From a virus, in IMG/VR virus record IMGVR_UViG_3300009285_002433, positions 1 through 32,517 of that record: DNA of 32,517 bases. One strand, written 5' to 3'. Below the pieces are notes generated by a model, which had not been told where the DNA came from, ran no database searches, and saw nothing but the letters and a program-made list of their open reading frames with translations. This document shows, in pieces, positions 30,947 to 32,517 of this stretch. The stretch's first letter is position 1; the number at the start of each line of letters is the position of its first letter. Position numbers and translations under genes: made by a program.

Positions 30947-31651
30947 TCATCCGGCTACCGACGCCTCGTAGTCGTCCAGATCCGCCCCCATGATCGCACG
31001 CGCCGCCACCGCGCTCGGAGCGTACCTCGGCGGCTCCGGTCGCCATCGCGTGCGGCCGCTGTGCTGCCCGTGGACCATGGCGACGTAGTGCGTGACGTCC
31101 TCGATGTGCGTGACATCCTCGATCACCGCGACCTTGACGCGCTCGCACAGCCGCCAGGCGAAGTAGGTGTCCTCGGCTCGCGGTCGGTCGAGGAACGGCT
31201 GGCGCTCCCACTCCTCGCGGGCGTAGCACATCGACCCTCCCACGAGGTATGGCTTCGGGCGCCCCCACGAGTAGAGCCAGGTCGTATCCGCGCGCAGGTC
31301 GTGGAAGAGCATCTTGGTCGAGCCTGCCACGCGGGCCCCGGTGGTCTCAAGGGCGCCGGCGAGCACGGCGAGGCGGTCGGGCGCGTGCCAGTCGTCGTCG
31401 TCCCATGTCGCCAGGTAGTCGCCTCGCGCCAGGGCGTTGGCCGCGTTCCGCTTGGCGCCGAGCCGGAGTTCGCCGGGAAGGTGGACGTGGCGGATCCGGG
31501 GGTCGTCCGGGATCAGGTCGGCGACCGTGCCGGGCCCGTCCGAGACGACGAGCAGCTCGCGGTCGGGGTAGGTCTGCCGCTGGAAGCAGCGGATCGCGAG
31601 AGGCAGGCACCAGCGGCGGCGGGCGGTGGTGACGCAGATGCAGGAGATCAT
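30947..31651 (-). CDS. Glycosyltransferase family 2 (GT-A fold)
   Basis: This 234-residue protein starts at an ATG at 31651; a GTG two codons earlier overlaps the upstream stop. It begins 'ISCICVTTARRRWCLPLAIRCFQRQTYPDRELLVVSDG', a typical GT2 start, then has 'LGAKRNAANALARGDYLATWDDDDWHAPDRL' with the metal/nucleotide-sugar DxD centre (about 84-87), and 'AEDTYFAWRLCERV' near the C-terminus. The C-terminal part holds a near-exact tandem six-residue duplication (EDVTHI-EDVTHY). It lies outside the main glycan cassette but probably works with it. Donor and acceptor are unknown. Confidence 0.85.
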   Translation of the reverse strand: MISCICVTTARRRWCLPLAIRCFQRQTYPDRELLVVSDGPGTVADLIPDDPRIRHVHLPGELRLGAKRNAANALARGDYLATWDDDDWHAPDRLAVLAGALETTGARVAGSTKMLFHDLRADTTWLYSWGRPKPYLVGGSMCYAREEWERQPFLDRPRAEDTYFAWRLCERVKVAVIEDVTHIEDVTHYVAMVHGQHSGRTRWRPEPPRYAPSAVAARAIMGADLDDYEASVAG

Positions 31652-31653
31652 CG

Positions 31654-31935
31654 TCACAGTCCCCGGATCTTCAGCAGCGCCATGATCTCGATCTGCCTGA
31701 CCCATTCCTTCGTGATCTCCAGCATCGGCGCCACCTCGTCGAGCGTGTGCTCCCCGTCGTCGGCGACGTCGAGGGAGCACGTTTCCCCCATCTCCCAGAC
31801 CTCGACGCCGCGGTGGTTCTGCACCACGCGCTGCCCGACTACCTCTAGCGCCAGGTGGTGCCGACAGCCCACCCACGGGCACGGGCGCGGGCTGTCGATG
31901 CACTCGGCGCGCGTCCTCGGGCGCCTGACCTTCAT
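31654..31935 (-). CDS. Sigma-70 region 4-like DNA-binding protein
   Basis: This 93-residue protein has its ATG at 31935 overlapping the stop of the upstream gene (ATGA). The last 35 residues ('GEHTLDEVAPMLEITKEWVRQIEIMALLKIRG') match the region-4 helix-turn-helix of sigma-70 factors ('LTLEEVGe.lgvTrErVRQIE.kAL.kLR'). The N-terminus has 'PRPCPWVGCRHHLALEV', a short Cys/His motif. There is no region 2, so it cannot be a complete sigma factor. It could direct or modulate late transcription with the host polymerase (inference). Similar small proteins occur in other phages. Confidence 0.85.
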   Translation of the reverse strand: MKVRRPRTRAECIDSPRPCPWVGCRHHLALEVVGQRVVQNHRGVEVWEMGETCSLDVADDGEHTLDEVAPMLEITKEWVRQIEIMALLKIRGL

Positions 31936-32264
31936 CTGAACTTGCGCCCCCTGACGGCCTTGTAGAGCCTGCGGATCTGATGCTGGCAGCACGCGATCCC
32001 GTGCACGTCGTACTGGTGCGCGTAGAGTCTCGCCGCCCGCACGAGCCGCCCGCACGCGAGGCACCTCCAGCGCCCGTGCGTTGACCAGAGCAGTCCGCGT
32101 CGGTTGCAGATCCGCGCGTGCCCCCCGATCGCCCCGCCGAGCGATCGCCCGCCGTGCCCTTCGCATCGCCGGACCACGTACCCGCAGCCGTTCGCGCATC
32201 TGCACTCCCTCACCTCGCCAGTGCAGGTCTCGTCGTGCAGATCGCAGACGCCGGGGGCGCTCAT
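31932..32264 (-). CDS. Small zinc-binding protein of unknown function
   Basis: This 110-residue protein starts at an ATG at 32264 (ATGA with the upstream stop) and its own stop overlaps the next start in the same way. It is unusually rich in Cys and His: 'CDLHDETC', 'CRCANGCGYVVRRCEGH' in the first 40 residues, and 'RWRCLACGRLVRAARLYAHQYDVHGIACC' near the C-terminus. This suggests two or three zinc sites, the last resembling a C-x2-C...H-x4-H finger. The end is basic, so DNA or RNA binding is possible. I do not recognise the family. Confidence 0.7.
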   Translation of the reverse strand: MSAPGVCDLHDETCTGEVRECRCANGCGYVVRRCEGHGGRSLGGAIGGHARICNRRGLLWSTHGRWRCLACGRLVRAARLYAHQYDVHGIACCQHQIRRLYKAVRGRKFR

Positions 32265-32517
32265 GCCGTGTCGTCCTCCACGCCGTAGCGGACCGCCTTG
32301 AACGACTCCGCGATCTGCTCATCCGACGGGTCCGCGACCTCATGCCGCACCTCGAGGTGGGTCCACCTGTCCGAGAAGTGCACGAGCGCCCCGCACTCGC
32401 GACACCGGCAGTCGTACCGCGGGGTGTCGGTGTAGCCGCCGGCCGTGCGAGGCCTAGCCAGGCGGACGGCCTCGGGGGCGCGCCGGTCGCGGCGGCCAGA
32501 GCTGTCCTGGTCGCGGC
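32261..32517 (-). CDS. Zinc-finger-like protein, 5' end beyond the window
   Basis: The frame is open from the right window edge to a TGA at 32263-32261, giving 84 visible C-terminal residues. They contain 'YDCRCRECGALVHFSDRWTHLEVRH' split as C-x-C-x2-C followed by H-x4-H, a zinc-finger-like arrangement, and an acidic end (VEDDTA). The N-terminal visible part is Arg-rich. The start codon is not in the window. The stop overlaps the next gene's ATG (ATGA), which supports that the frame is coding. The function is unknown, perhaps nucleic acid binding. Confidence 0.7.
   Translation of the reverse strand, partial: RDQDSSGRRDRRAPEAVRLARPRTAGGYTDTPRYDCRCRECGALVHFSDRWTHLEVRHEVADPSDEQIAESFKAVRYGVEDDTA

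Noticed and set aside
1-32517. tRNA genes or CRISPR arrays
   Set aside because: I found no cloverleaf-like segment and no regularly spaced repeats; the few repeats are short and tandem or only two copies.

Overview
This window is one polycistronic late region of a contractile-tailed (myovirus-type) bacteriophage or prophage. The DNA is very GC-rich and every convincing gene is on the minus strand, so transcription runs from the right end of the window to the left. Genes are packed with ATGA, GTGA or TAATG stop/start overlaps or gaps of a few bases, and no gap reaches 100 bases. The long plus-strand open frames are high-GC shadows. No integrase, repressor, lysis gene, tRNA or bacterial flank is visible, so the host, and whether this is a free phage or a prophage, cannot be decided here. 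The GC content and the style of the sigma-region-4-like protein suggest a high-GC host.

Layout in transcription order. (1) 32517-29628: two small zinc-binding proteins, a sigma-70 region-4-like protein, a family-2 glycosyltransferase and a ParB-like/DNA methyltransferase fusion. (2) 29596-24972: small and large terminase, a Mu gp29-like (DUF935) portal, an SPP1 gp7/Mu F-like head protein and an XkdF-type protease. (3) 24975-18433: an eight-gene accessory block with a MerR-like DNA-binding protein, a CgeB-like glycosyltransferase, two small SAM methyltransferases, an FkbM methyltransferase, an exostosin/GT2 fusion, a polysaccharide pyruvyl transferase and a GT4 glycosyltransferase. (4) 18396-13911: scaffold-like protein with a zinc ribbon, decoration protein, major capsid protein and head-completion/neck proteins. 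(5) 13901-9529: DUF3383-type sheath, tube, tail assembly chaperone with a -1 frameshift product, and tape measure. (6) 9525-1: Dit-like hub, baseplate plug, hub, Gp138-like spike, LamG-type lectin, a fibre-repeat/gp25 fusion wedge, baseplate J, a DUF2612-like wedge, and fibre proteins, the last of which runs off the left edge.

The most interesting features are: the carbohydrate/methylation cassette inserted between the capsid protease and the scaffold/capsid genes; a clear C-CCT-TTT slippery site whose -1 frame stays open exactly to a TAATG junction with the tape measure gene; a 20-base repeat placed at the same distance before two start codons, each followed by a different hairpin touching the start codon; and a small beta-rich domain with an NDG-x-YTV signature that recurs in the sheath, baseplate J and wedge proteins.
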